A stretch of 64,000 nucleotides of DNA from Planctomycetota bacterium (lineage in GTDB: Bacteria > Planctomycetota > Phycisphaerae > Phycisphaerales > Phycisphaeraceae), in NCBI GenBank assembly GCA_021413865.1, contig JAIOPN010000017.1, positions 62,001 through 126,000 on the forward strand, given 5' to 3'. Positions 35,001 to 43,219 of the stretch are shown here, one piece after another; the stretch's first letter is position 1; every line of letters begins with the position of its first letter. The notes below the pieces were generated by a model. That model was given only the letters and a program-made list of their open reading frames with translations. It searched no databases and was not told where the DNA came from. A program made the position numbers and the translations under genes.

Positions 35001-35580
35001 CCCGCGCATGAAGATGCTCCTCATCGGCGACGGCAACCTCGGCGAGGTGGTGAAGAAACGCATCACCGAGACGGGCCTGGGCGGGCGCATCGCCGTCACG
35101 GGCGTCGTGCCGCAACACCAGGGGCCGGGCTACCTCTCCGCCTGCGACATCTACCTCTCGCCCCACCAGGTTCCGCCGGACGACAAACGGCCCTTCTTCG
35201 GCTCGCCAACCAAGCTGTTCGAGTACATGGCGATGGAAGGACCTACAATCGCCAGCGACCTGGGCCAGATCGGCCAGGTGCTCAGCCCCTCGCTGCGCGT
35301 CGAGGAGATCGCCGGAGCGGACGCGGCGTCGAGCGAGGCCCTGGGCGTGCTGGTGAAGCCCGGTGACGGTGACGAACTCGTCCGCGCCGTCGCGGCGATG
35401 GTCCGCCACCCCGACCTCGGCAAACGCATGGCCCTCAACGCCCGCAAGCGCATCCTCGAACGCCACACCTGGCAGCAGCACATCCAGCGCATCCTCGACC
35501 GCCTCGCCCAGGTCGGCGGCCGCGCCGGCGACGGCGAACGCACCCGTTCCTCCTCCGCCGCGGGCGCGCACGGGCACTGA
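32023..35580 (+). CDS. Fusion of heparinase II/III and glycosyltransferase family 4
   Basis: A 1185-residue two-domain protein. After an Ala/Pro-rich stretch (to ~85), residues ~90-715 are a heparinase II/III homologue (IDWQRDFKSGAAWELKPIA; LRSNHYLADLQG; DFEASTGYHRLCLELI; GGHAHNDKLSITLSVGDRR). Residues ~745-1165 are a GT4 (RVLYVRLDYWNSRAIGGGSL; LEYNGSELWVRRNWGK; GFIGTFGAWHGVQVLADTMA; GSPTKLFEYMAMEGPTIASD). Each half has its closest visible relative in the separate overlapping pair at 25362 and 26957, but in reversed order. Such a protein could build and trim the polymer in one complex. No signal peptide, so cytoplasmic. Confidence 0.92.
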   Translation: MNWTSIAKAVLPRRLWPWAKQLKERSQRRRDLAAAREAAAAQQTTAPTPIIASPEPAAAPAVPTPGTVAPPVSTPRLLRPDAPAPLNFFAVADRATLKSAWDALGPEARVALVREADDAVVHRFNLLGSGPCDLGETIDWQRDFKSGAAWELKPIAQVPTLHGLPGSDIKVPWELSRFYHAPVLGVAYLITQDDRYPRAFAEQVRHWIQTNPVAHGANWVCAMEAAIRAANWIIALNYLMPHPALDDAFLAELEQSLFQHGTHTRTHLEGTAKLRSNHYLADLQGLIYLGLLFRHTAEGQEWLAFSVRELEAEMQWEVYDDGTDFEASTGYHRLCLELIMSPAILCRGNGVTLSDAFWSRLHKMFTAIRDLLDTAGRIPLIGDNDSGRLHRMAVRDDDDLRYLLPLGAALFGDPSLKLPGVPFSEEALLHLGPRGLDIYNTMPASPPPAVSTAMRDSGWYVLRHGRSSVHVACGPNGQRYRNPDPSEPQSHGGHAHNDKLSITLSVGDRRVLVDPGQYCYTSDHALRNHSRSTASHNVVQIAGLEQQSLKSDYLFHQHDGRARPAVVKWQPNASDGPWFVGEHHGFAAGAGVVCRRSLAPLGADGFSVEDAFAVANGAQPGPFDATFHLHLAPGLDVEDLGDNRWSLGGLAAVEFPRDITFTAQTVEDFVAPEFGARRPARVLRLTAELRAPLTVRWTLVPSPTSSPVLSWTPKQSTESLNVLRYVESELRQLTDRSREEPRPARKRFGRVLYVRLDYWNSRAIGGGSLGHTAHVVQGLVELGLRVHAAAGFYFPMVDPALVATTVLPPPDPKTFSQDYELQYFEANRSMAAGFNEIAERFKPDFIYERFVIGNCLPVRTAHRLGIPYVLEYNGSELWVRRNWGKQAPLRNEALMLDVEQRIMRGADLITVVSEPLRQELIERGVDDRRILVNPNAVDPHEFDRHRLESDRIRIRASYGFQPNDIVLGFIGTFGAWHGVQVLADTMASLMAIDPRMKMLLIGDGNLGEVVKKRITETGLGGRIAVTGVVPQHQGPGYLSACDIYLSPHQVPPDDKRPFFGSPTKLFEYMAMEGPTIASDLGQIGQVLSPSLRVEEIAGADAASSEALGVLVKPGDGDELVRAVAAMVRHPDLGKRMALNARKRILERHTWQQHIQRILDRLAQVGGRAGDGERTRSSSAAGAHGH

Positions 35581-35597
35581 TCAAAGAAGGAATCCCG

Positions 35598-36833
35598 ATG
35601 ACCACCGCCACGCAACACGCGCCGACACAGACCCACCAGCCGGACATGCTCCCACCCGTGCGCGAGTGGGAGATGAGCGCCGCGTCATGGGCTGCCGACG
35701 GCTCGGAACTGACGACCCAATCCAACAAGTTCGGCATGATCGCCACCTCCCCCGCGCTCGACCTTACGCCCGGCCGGCTCTATTACTTCGACCTCTCCGT
35801 GGAGTTCATCGGCGAGGGCGGGATCACCTTCGGCCTGCAGGACGAGAACCGCTCCGCGTGGATACAAATCCTGAACATCACCGGGGCGGGCCCCAAGGTG
35901 GTCTGCCTGCGCTACACGCCCAAAACGGCGGTGCGCGTGCACCTGGCGCTGGCGAACTGCCGCCACGAGGCCGAGGCCGTCACCCGCATCCGCGACCTGC
36001 GCGTCAAGGTCTCCTCCGTGCACAAGGACGGCATGACCGCCGAGATGTGGAAGGAGGAGGCCCGCCGGCAGTGGAACGTGGACCACTGCGGCGGCGAGCG
36101 CGGCGATGGGGCGGAGAAAGGCTCGCTCGAATATTTTCTCAAGGTCGAACGCGACCGGTACGGCTCCTACGCCCCGTGGATGCCCAAGGCGATCGGCTAC
36201 GACAAATACGGCGGGAAGAAAGTGCTGGAGATCGGCGCCGGGCTGGGGACGGATTTGGCCCAGTTCGCCAAGGCCGGCGCGATCGTCACCGACTTTGATC
36301 TGGCCGAGGGCCATCTCAACATGGCCAAACGCAACTTCGAAGTGCGCGGGCTCAAGGCGGAGTTCCAACTCGGCGACGCGGAAAAAATCCCCTTCCCCGA
36401 CGCCACGTTCGACGTCGTTTACAGCTTCGGCGTCATCCACCACATCCCCGACACCCAGCTCGTCGTGGATCACATCCACCGCATCCTCAAGCCCGGCGGT
36501 GAAGCGATCATCATGGTGTACGCCAAGCACTCATTCAATTACTGGATCAAGGACGTGTACCGCCTCTGGTGGCAGCAGGGCATGCGCAAGGCGATGACGA
36601 TGGAGGAAATCCTCTCGGCCAACACCGAGTTCTCGCCCAACGGCGCCCGCCCGCTCGTGAAGGTCTATACCGCCGGCCAGTGCAGGCAGCTCTTCAGCCG
36701 CTTCTCGAAGGTGCGCGTCCGCAAGTACCAGCTCACGCCCGGCGAGTTGCCCAAGTGGATGCTCGGCCTCGCCTCCGCCGACACATGGGGCCGGCTCATG
36801 GGCTGGAACCTCATCATCAACGCCGTCAAGTAA
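35598..36833 (+). CDS. SAM-dependent methyltransferase with N-terminal beta module
   Basis: A 411-residue protein. Residues ~10-135 form the recurring beta-rich module (YFDLSVEFIGEGGITFGLQD; KTAVRVHLALANCRHEAEA). The class I methyltransferase domain follows: motif I KKVLEIGAGLGTDLAQFAKA at ~207, motif II region TDFDLAEGHLNMAKRNFE, the acidic motif DATFDVVYSFGVIHHIPD, and LKPGGEAIIMVYAKHSFNYW. An AAGGAA site precedes the ATG. It sits between the fusion gene and the radical SAM gene in the export operon, so polymer, lipid carrier or sugar nucleotide methylation is likely. Acceptor unknown. Confidence 0.9.
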   Translation: MTTATQHAPTQTHQPDMLPPVREWEMSAASWAADGSELTTQSNKFGMIATSPALDLTPGRLYYFDLSVEFIGEGGITFGLQDENRSAWIQILNITGAGPKVVCLRYTPKTAVRVHLALANCRHEAEAVTRIRDLRVKVSSVHKDGMTAEMWKEEARRQWNVDHCGGERGDGAEKGSLEYFLKVERDRYGSYAPWMPKAIGYDKYGGKKVLEIGAGLGTDLAQFAKAGAIVTDFDLAEGHLNMAKRNFEVRGLKAEFQLGDAEKIPFPDATFDVVYSFGVIHHIPDTQLVVDHIHRILKPGGEAIIMVYAKHSFNYWIKDVYRLWWQQGMRKAMTMEEILSANTEFSPNGARPLVKVYTAGQCRQLFSRFSKVRVRKYQLTPGELPKWMLGLASADTWGRLMGWNLIINAVK

Positions 36834-36860
36834 TCCCACCGTTCCGCCGCGATCACCCGC

Positions 36861-39614
36861 ATGTCCACCTCGACCGTCAACCTGACCCAGCTCCGCGTGG
36901 AGGCCCCGCCGCGGGAGCTGACGCCGCCGCCGCGCCAGTGGACGGCGCGCGGGGCGGTCTGGATCGACGAGACGTGCAATTTCCGCGCCGGGGAGCAGAT
37001 AAACTCGATCACCTCGCCGTGGTTCGACCTGCGCGATGACCGCGAATACCAGTTCGAGCTGCACCTGGCGCTGGACCGGCCCGTTGCCGTGGAGTTCGGC
37101 GTGCAGGACGTCGCCGGGCGCTGGATCGGCAAGGTCCTCATCGATGACACTGTGCGGCACGAGCACATCCTGAGCATCCGCGACCACCACGCCGACCGTT
37201 ACCGGCTCGTGCTTACGACTGTCGCTCCGCTGCCCGTTGGCCCGGACCTGTCGCTGGGCGGGGTGGACGTGATCGCCTCTTCCTCTGAGCTGACCGGCCG
37301 CGCCGCGTCGCGCGCCAACGCCGCCGACCCCAACACCTACCTCCCGCACTGGGGCTTCATCCGCCGCACCATCCACCGCGCGTGCAAACGGTCTCGCTTC
37401 GTCAACACACTGGTCAGCGCCGCCGAGTTCCGCCTGGAGCGTGAGGAGTTGATCAGCCTCCCGCAGTACATGGCCCTCTGCCCCACCGGCCAGTGCAACG
37501 CCTCCTGCGGGTTCTGCTCCGTCACCACCAACCGCACCGGCATCGTCAAACGCGAGTTGCCCTTCGACCGCCTGCACCGCTTCCTCGCCCCGGTCCGCAA
37601 CACCATCCGCATGTACGGCCTGGAGGGCAACGGCGAGCCGACCCTCTACGACCACTTCGATGACCTGATCGACATCCTCGCCGCCGGCGGCGCGACGTTC
37701 TACCTCATCACCAACGCCGAGCGGCTCACGACCGAGCAGGTGGACCGCGTGATCGCACGCGGCGTGAGCGCCGTGAACGTCTCGCTTAACGCCGCCACCG
37801 CCGCCACCCACCGCAGCGTCATGCGGCTCAAGCACTTCGACCGCGTGATCGAGAACGTCAAGCGGTTCACCACCGTGCGCTCGAAGGAGAACACTACGGT
37901 CAGCGTCTCCTACGTGGTGAACCGGCACAACATCCACGAGGTGGTCGATTTCATCCGCCTGGCCGACCGCGAACTAAACGTGGACCACATCTACGTCCGC
38001 ACCCTCTCGGAGATCGCCAACGACCAGGGCGTGGTTGAGGACCAGCGCGACCTGGTGCCGCACGAGGGCGAGGTCCGCGACATGCTCGAGCGCGTGGGCG
38101 ACTACCTCCGGCTCGAACCGGTGCGGGCGATCATGCACTTCAAGCCCGAGACGTTCCGTGCTTTCCGGAGCGACCCGGCCGGGCGGATCGTCAAGCCTCC
38201 GGGCTACGAGACGCGCCTGCTCGCGCCCCGGCCGAGTGGGTGGAGCGCGGAGCGGGAGGACGTACAAATCAAATGGTCGCTCGATTCGGTGTCGCTCTCC
38301 GCGCCGGCATCAACGATCGGGGATTCGGTATTGATCCGCTCCACACCGGTGCCCGTCGATCCCTCGATCGAGGAAACATTCTGCTGCCGCGCGGCGGTGC
38401 GCTCCGGCTTGTTGAACGTAACGATCATGGATGAAACCGGGCGCGAGATCGCCGCACGGTCCGTCGGCCCTTCGGCCATGGACCTTCCGGGGGTGATCGA
38501 GTTCGCCGTGCCGCGCGGCGTGGATTCCGTGCGAATCGTCATTGGCTGCGGCCCCGCCGGCGTCGAGGCCGACGTCGATTTCGAGCGTCTGCTCGTGCCC
38601 GGCCTCCCGATCCACGCAACGTTCCAACTGCCCGAGCCGCGCCGCTGGGAGGTCGCCAGCCCCGGCGCGGGCGTGGCGTGGACCGGCCCCAAGGTGCACC
38701 TCACCTGGGACGGCCCGGCGAGCCAGTATCTCCTCAAGAGTTTCTCGCAGCCCTGCAGGCCGAACGAACCGATCGCCCTGCCGGTGATGCTGAACGTGCG
38801 CCGAGGAAAACTCGGCATCGGCGTGCTCAGCGCGGACTTCACGCGCTGGACGCACCAGTTCGAGTTCGACGCTGGCACGCGGGCCGCCATCCTCCGCCTC
38901 GACCCGGCGGATAACGACCGTGTGCAGCTCGTGATTTACGCCACCACCGCCGACGGCCTGGATGCCGACATCGACTGGGGCGACAACATCACCGTCCCCC
39001 GCCAGTCGGGCCTCTGGACCGCTTCGGTCAAACAGCCAGCCCCGGATCTTTCACCATCCCCCTCCGCTTCCGCCGCTAGCGGCTTAGCGTCCCCTCCGAT
39101 TTCTCCCTCCGCTCCACCAACCCCGTCTCTCCACCACCGAATCGCAACCAGCCTTGGCAACCTCCTCGCCTCCCTCGCCCTGGTCTTCAATCGCAATCCC
39201 CGCGCCGCCAAGACCCGCTACTACTGCCAGAAACCCTGGACCGACCTGAGCAATTTCTCCGTCGATGGCCGGATGGACGTCTGCTGCATCGCCACCGGCG
39301 AGAGCCAGAAGCGCTACGCGCTAGGCAACATCTTCGAGCAGACGTTCCAGGAAATCTGGAACGGACCGGTCGCACGCGAATTCCGCCGCACCGTCAACCA
39401 CGCCGACAAGGCGCTGCCCCCCTGCGCCCGCTGCCCGATGGCGTACCAGTACCAGGGCCCGATGTTCGACCCGGTTTACACCCCGCAGTGGGTGCGCGGC
39501 TGGCTGGCCATGTCGAGCGAGCGCCGCTGGCTCCGCCGCCCTATCATGGCCGTCGGCATCGTGACCTACCGCCTGATCCACCCGCTGCTCTTCCGGGGAT
39601 TCAGGAAGCCATGA
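36861..39614 (+). CDS. Radical SAM/SPASM protein with three beta modules
   Basis: A 917-residue protein. Residues ~10-125 are one beta-rich module (YQFELHLALDRPVAVEFGVQ). The radical SAM core starts with the cluster motif CNASCGFC at ~213, preceded by LPQYMALCPTG and followed by MYGLEGNGEPTLYDHFDDLI. Two further beta modules lie at ~460-580 and ~590-720 (LNVRRGKLGIGVLSADFTRW). After a Ser/Pro/Ala linker (encoded by a dispersed repeat) comes a SPASM-like cysteine domain at ~785-860 (YYCQKPWTDLS; MDVCCIATGE; PPCARCPMAY). Radical chemistry on a glycan or lipid is inferred from the operon, not shown. Its stop overlaps the exporter gene by 4 bp. Confidence 0.88.
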   Translation: MSTSTVNLTQLRVEAPPRELTPPPRQWTARGAVWIDETCNFRAGEQINSITSPWFDLRDDREYQFELHLALDRPVAVEFGVQDVAGRWIGKVLIDDTVRHEHILSIRDHHADRYRLVLTTVAPLPVGPDLSLGGVDVIASSSELTGRAASRANAADPNTYLPHWGFIRRTIHRACKRSRFVNTLVSAAEFRLEREELISLPQYMALCPTGQCNASCGFCSVTTNRTGIVKRELPFDRLHRFLAPVRNTIRMYGLEGNGEPTLYDHFDDLIDILAAGGATFYLITNAERLTTEQVDRVIARGVSAVNVSLNAATAATHRSVMRLKHFDRVIENVKRFTTVRSKENTTVSVSYVVNRHNIHEVVDFIRLADRELNVDHIYVRTLSEIANDQGVVEDQRDLVPHEGEVRDMLERVGDYLRLEPVRAIMHFKPETFRAFRSDPAGRIVKPPGYETRLLAPRPSGWSAEREDVQIKWSLDSVSLSAPASTIGDSVLIRSTPVPVDPSIEETFCCRAAVRSGLLNVTIMDETGREIAARSVGPSAMDLPGVIEFAVPRGVDSVRIVIGCGPAGVEADVDFERLLVPGLPIHATFQLPEPRRWEVASPGAGVAWTGPKVHLTWDGPASQYLLKSFSQPCRPNEPIALPVMLNVRRGKLGIGVLSADFTRWTHQFEFDAGTRAAILRLDPADNDRVQLVIYATTADGLDADIDWGDNITVPRQSGLWTASVKQPAPDLSPSPSASAASGLASPPISPSAPPTPSLHHRIATSLGNLLASLALVFNRNPRAAKTRYYCQKPWTDLSNFSVDGRMDVCCIATGESQKRYALGNIFEQTFQEIWNGPVAREFRRTVNHADKALPPCARCPMAYQYQGPMFDPVYTPQWVRGWLAMSSERRWLRRPIMAVGIVTYRLIHPLLFRGFRKP
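39071..39110 (+). repeat. In-gene copy of the GCCGCTNGCGGCTTAGCG element
   Basis: GCCGCTAGCGGCTTAGCG followed by CCCCTCCGATTTCTCCCTCC lies inside the radical SAM gene. It includes the pyrimidine tail seen at intergenic copies (5873, 8412) and is translated as a low-complexity Ser/Pro/Ala linker (AASGLASPPISPSAPPTP) near residues 738-755. Confidence 0.75.
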
Positions 39615-40465
39615 GACTCGCGATCTATAAACCCTGGCGCTGGGCGCACCGCGTGCCCCTCGTCGTCGCGGCGGAGATGGATACGCTCCTGCACCGCCTC
39701 TACCGCGCCCGCCACACGCTCATCGCCGTCACCAGGGTCGAGTTTCATAAGAAATACGCCGGCTCCATCCTCGGCGCGCTCTGGTACCCGCTCTACTCCG
39801 CCATCCTGCTGGGCATCTACTGCTTCGTTTACCTCGCCATCATGTCGATGAAGATCCCCGAGATGGGCAGCTACGAGTACGTGCTCTTCATCTTCGCGGG
39901 CCTGATCCCCTTCCTGGGTTTCTCCGACGCCCTGATGTCCGGCATCACGTCGATCAAGAGCAACATCGCGCTGGTGAAGAACGCCGTCTTCCCCGTCGAG
40001 CTGATCCCGATCAAGCACATCCTCGTCTCCATGGCGGGCCTGACGATCACGCTGGCGGTGCTGATCGTGATGATCCTGCCCACCTCCATGCTCGGCGCGC
40101 ACATGCTCTACCTGCCCGTGCCGCTGCTGCTGCTCTTCCTCTTCACGCTGGCGGTGGTGTGGGTCCTCGCGGCCGTCGCGGTGCTGGTGCCGGACCTGAC
40201 CTACCTGGTGAACCTGCTGGTGCTGATGCTGATGTTCCTCTCGCCGATCGGGTTTTCCCTCGATCGCATCCCGGGCAACGCGGCCGTGGTGCTCTACTTC
40301 AACCCGATGACCTACCTGATCGAGAGCTTCCGCTACGCCCTGATCGGCCTGCGCACCACGCCCATGTGGTGGGACGCCGCGTTCGGTCTGGTGAGCATCG
40401 TCGGCGTCTCCTTCGCCGGCGCTTTCTTCCGACGCCTCATGCCGATGTTCAGCGACTATGAGTAA
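39611..40465 (+). CDS. ABC-2 type polysaccharide export permease (Wzm-like)
   Basis: A 284-residue permease with about six membrane helices. The N-terminus contains LIAVTRVEFHKKYAGSILGALWYPLY, typical of ABC-2 polysaccharide permeases, then FIFAGLIPFLGFSDALM and LVNLLVLMLMFLSPIGFSLD. It would form the membrane channel for lipid-linked polymer export across the inner membrane. ATG 39611 overlaps the radical SAM stop (ATGA), and its own end overlaps the ATPase gene by 8 bp, showing a tightly coupled export cassette. Confidence 0.92.
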   Translation: MRLAIYKPWRWAHRVPLVVAAEMDTLLHRLYRARHTLIAVTRVEFHKKYAGSILGALWYPLYSAILLGIYCFVYLAIMSMKIPEMGSYEYVLFIFAGLIPFLGFSDALMSGITSIKSNIALVKNAVFPVELIPIKHILVSMAGLTITLAVLIVMILPTSMLGAHMLYLPVPLLLLFLFTLAVVWVLAAVAVLVPDLTYLVNLLVLMLMFLSPIGFSLDRIPGNAAVVLYFNPMTYLIESFRYALIGLRTTPMWWDAAFGLVSIVGVSFAGAFFRRLMPMFSDYE

Positions 40466-42224
40466 CCCCGAACCGCTCCAACCCGACATGGCCCTGTCGC
40501 TCCGCGACATCGGCAAGGTCTACCGGCTCTACCAGAAGCCGGCCTACCGCGTGCTCGACCTGCTGGGCATGTGCCCATCCGGACCCGGGTATTTCCACGA
40601 GTTCACCGCGCTGGCGGGCGTGGACCTGGACATCCCGCGCGGGCAAAAGCTCGCCATCATCGGCCGCAACGGCGCGGGGAAATCCACCCTCCTCAAGATC
40701 ATCACCCAGACCCTCCGCCCCACCACAGGCACCATGCGCGTCAACGGCCAGGTCAGCGCGCTGCTCCAGATCGGCACCGGTTTCCACCCCGATTTCACCG
40801 GCAGGCAGAATGTTTACGCCTGCTTCGCCCACCTGGGCATCACCGGCAAGCGCGCCGACGAGCTCTTCGACGAGGTCGTCGATTTCGCCGAGTTGCACGA
40901 GTACATCGACCAGCCCGTCAAGACCTACTCCACCGGCATGGGCGCCAGGCTCATGTTTTCCGCGACCACCGTCGTGCAGCCCGACATCCTTGTCATCGAC
41001 GAGATACTGGGCGTCGGCGACGCCTACTTCGCCCACAAGAGCTACGACCGCATGCGCCGCATGTGCTCCGAGCAGGGGACGACGCTCCTGCTCGTGACGC
41101 ACGACGTTTACACCGCGCTCAACGTCTGCGACCGTTTCATCTGGATCGACAAGGGGCGGATCAAGATGGAGGGCGACGGCAAATCCACCGTCAACGCCTA
41201 CGAGGCCTCGATCAAGGAGCAGGAGGAGGAGCGCCTCCGCCGCCGCACGGCGATGAAAACCGGCGCCGCCGGCGTGACGCTGCGCGTACGGTTTTCCAGC
41301 CGGTCGGGCTTCGCGCTGCCAGCGCCGCTCTCGCTCTCGGGGCTGTCATTCACGTGCGAAGACGGCTCGGTTCATATGCTGCCGGTCGCCGAGGGCGCGC
41401 CTGGCTGGACGCTCCTGCCCGAAGGGAACGTGGGTGAGGCCGCGCCGGTCGCCGGCCGGCTCTGCCGCACGCTGAGCACGCACGGCTCGATCTACCACAA
41501 GGCCGAATGGGCCGTCTCCCTCCCCGCCGGTGCACGCGTCAAACGGCTCTCGGTGGACTACCTGTACAAGGGCGACCAACCCGTGGCGGTCGGCGTCGTC
41601 GAGGACGGCGGACGGCCGCTCATCGCCGGCGAGTTGTCGGCCTCGCCCGCCTGGTCCACCGCACCGATCGACGCCGACCAGGCCCCGCGCATCACCGACG
41701 CCACCGGCGGCGTGTACGGCAACGCGAAGATCACCATCGAATCGATCGAACTGCTCGACGCCGACGGCAACCCCTGCCGCAACATGAAGCGCGGCCAGCG
41801 CACCACCGCGCGGGTCGTGGTGCGGGTGCGGGACAAGGACGTGCCGCGCAACCCGACCTTCGTGCTGGCGGCGCACCGCGCGGGGGTGGCCTATGCGGTC
41901 CGTGTTGTGGACGACACGCTCGACCTCCCGCACGACGCGGACCTGATCGAGGTGCGCGTCGATCTGGGCGAGCTGATCCTGGGCGCGGGGACGCACTACC
42001 TCTCCGCCTCGCTCTTCGAGCCCGACTATTTCCACTCCCCCAACTCGGTCTTCTTCACGATCAACCCGCGTGTGTATTGTTCCATGGTCCGGGCGTTGGA
42101 GTTCCTGATCGAGCCCACACACCCGGTCGACCCGATGACCTTCGCCTTCCATCCGGCGACCATCAGCGTCACCCCGCTGCACAACCAAGCCCCCGCGACA
42201 CCCGAACCGGCGGCCACCGCCTGA
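40458..42224 (+). CDS. ABC polysaccharide export ATPase with extended C-terminus (Wzt-like)
   Basis: A 588-residue protein. Residues ~1-255 are the ATPase: Walker A IIGRNGAGKSTLLKII, signature YSTGMGARLMFSATT, Walker B DILVIDEILGVGDAYF. The region ~300-420 looks like another beta module (RLSVDYLYKGDQPVAVGVVE; KITIESIELLDADG), and ~430-565 matches the Wzt C-terminal carbohydrate-binding domain (TTARVVVRVRDKDVPRNPTF; LGAGTHYLSASLFEPDYFHS). In O-antigen systems with Wzt C-domains, the domain binds the modified end of the glycan to license export. At 588 residues it is much longer than a plain ATPase and than most Wzt proteins (~400-450). Confidence 0.92.
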   Translation: MSNPEPLQPDMALSLRDIGKVYRLYQKPAYRVLDLLGMCPSGPGYFHEFTALAGVDLDIPRGQKLAIIGRNGAGKSTLLKIITQTLRPTTGTMRVNGQVSALLQIGTGFHPDFTGRQNVYACFAHLGITGKRADELFDEVVDFAELHEYIDQPVKTYSTGMGARLMFSATTVVQPDILVIDEILGVGDAYFAHKSYDRMRRMCSEQGTTLLLVTHDVYTALNVCDRFIWIDKGRIKMEGDGKSTVNAYEASIKEQEEERLRRRTAMKTGAAGVTLRVRFSSRSGFALPAPLSLSGLSFTCEDGSVHMLPVAEGAPGWTLLPEGNVGEAAPVAGRLCRTLSTHGSIYHKAEWAVSLPAGARVKRLSVDYLYKGDQPVAVGVVEDGGRPLIAGELSASPAWSTAPIDADQAPRITDATGGVYGNAKITIESIELLDADGNPCRNMKRGQRTTARVVVRVRDKDVPRNPTFVLAAHRAGVAYAVRVVDDTLDLPHDADLIEVRVDLGELILGAGTHYLSASLFEPDYFHSPNSVFFTINPRVYCSMVRALEFLIEPTHPVDPMTFAFHPATISVTPLHNQAPATPEPAATA

Positions 42225-42240
42225 ACCCGCCGCACCCGCC

Positions 42241-43203
42241 ATGCGATACCTGATCGGCGTAACACACTCCGACCGGCCGCTCGACTTCGAGCGATGCACC
42301 GTTGAGTTCTTCAACAAGCGGTTCGGCGATCCCGAGCGCCTGCATAACCCGCCGCCCTTCGAGAGCCTCGCACCCGCGAGCGCCCACTCCCCTTACCACG
42401 GCGGCGCGACCTTCTGGATACTCGACCCCGAGAAGCCCGACCGACCCACGTTCGTACGGCACCTCAACACGGGATACCGTGTCCAGCACGCCTCCACGCT
42501 CGGCGGGCGGTTCCTGCTGGGCGGGACGGAATCCGTCGAGCTTGTGTCGTTCGACGGCACGCCCCACTGGCGCGCGAGCGATCCCTGGATGGCGGGCGTG
42601 CACACCGTGTTCCACCACGCGGGCCGGATCGCCGTGTCGTGCTCCGCGTCGGATTCGCTGATCGTGCTGGATGCCGTCACAGGAGCGGTGACGCACGCGC
42701 TGCGGCTTCCGCCGGGGCGATACGGCCCGGGCTACGACCTCACCCGCGATCACGACGTACGCGAGCACTACATCGTCAACGACCACCAGATGACGCACGT
42801 GAACTGCGCCTGGCCGAGTGAGGAGGGCATCTACGTCTCAACGCTCATCCAGGGCGCTGTGGGCCTGTTCGGGTGGGACACGACCTACCGCGAGTTGTTC
42901 CGCGGCTACGTCGGGTGCCACGGCGTACGCAAGATCGGCGGCGACGCCCTGCTCCTGGCCGACAGCTGCGCCGGCATCGCCCGCGTGCTCGACACGGCGG
43001 GGAACGAACGCGAGCAACTCGACTTCGGCTGCCGCTGGCTGCACGACGCCGCACCCGTCAATGACAAGCACATCCTCGCAGCGGTCGCCGACCGCAACAG
43101 CGTGGCGGTGGCCGACCGGGAGACAGGGCGGACGATCGCCGAGTGGAGCATGGACCGGTTCGGCGTGGGTGTGCAATTCCTCTCCGTCACGCCGATGCTC
43201 TGA
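42241..43203 (+). CDS. Hypothetical protein, probable beta-propeller
   Basis: A 320-residue protein with no signal peptide. Repeating strand patterns suggest a WD40/quinoprotein-like propeller: TFVRHLNTGYRVQHASTLGG, DSLIVLDAVTGAVTHALRLP, IGGDALLLADSCAGIARVLD, NSVAVADRETGRTIAEWSMD. A His/Asp-rich stretch DLTRDHDVREHYIVNDHQMT is distinctive. No named family recognised. It follows the Wzt gene by 16 bp and ends 16 bp from the convergent coiled-coil methyltransferase gene, so it is the last gene of the export operon. A scaffold or glycan-handling role is only a guess. Confidence 0.75.
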   Translation: MRYLIGVTHSDRPLDFERCTVEFFNKRFGDPERLHNPPPFESLAPASAHSPYHGGATFWILDPEKPDRPTFVRHLNTGYRVQHASTLGGRFLLGGTESVELVSFDGTPHWRASDPWMAGVHTVFHHAGRIAVSCSASDSLIVLDAVTGAVTHALRLPPGRYGPGYDLTRDHDVREHYIVNDHQMTHVNCAWPSEEGIYVSTLIQGAVGLFGWDTTYRELFRGYVGCHGVRKIGGDALLLADSCAGIARVLDTAGNEREQLDFGCRWLHDAAPVNDKHILAAVADRNSVAVADRETGRTIAEWSMDRFGVGVQFLSVTPML

Positions 43204-43219
43204 TGGTTGTATTTCCCCC

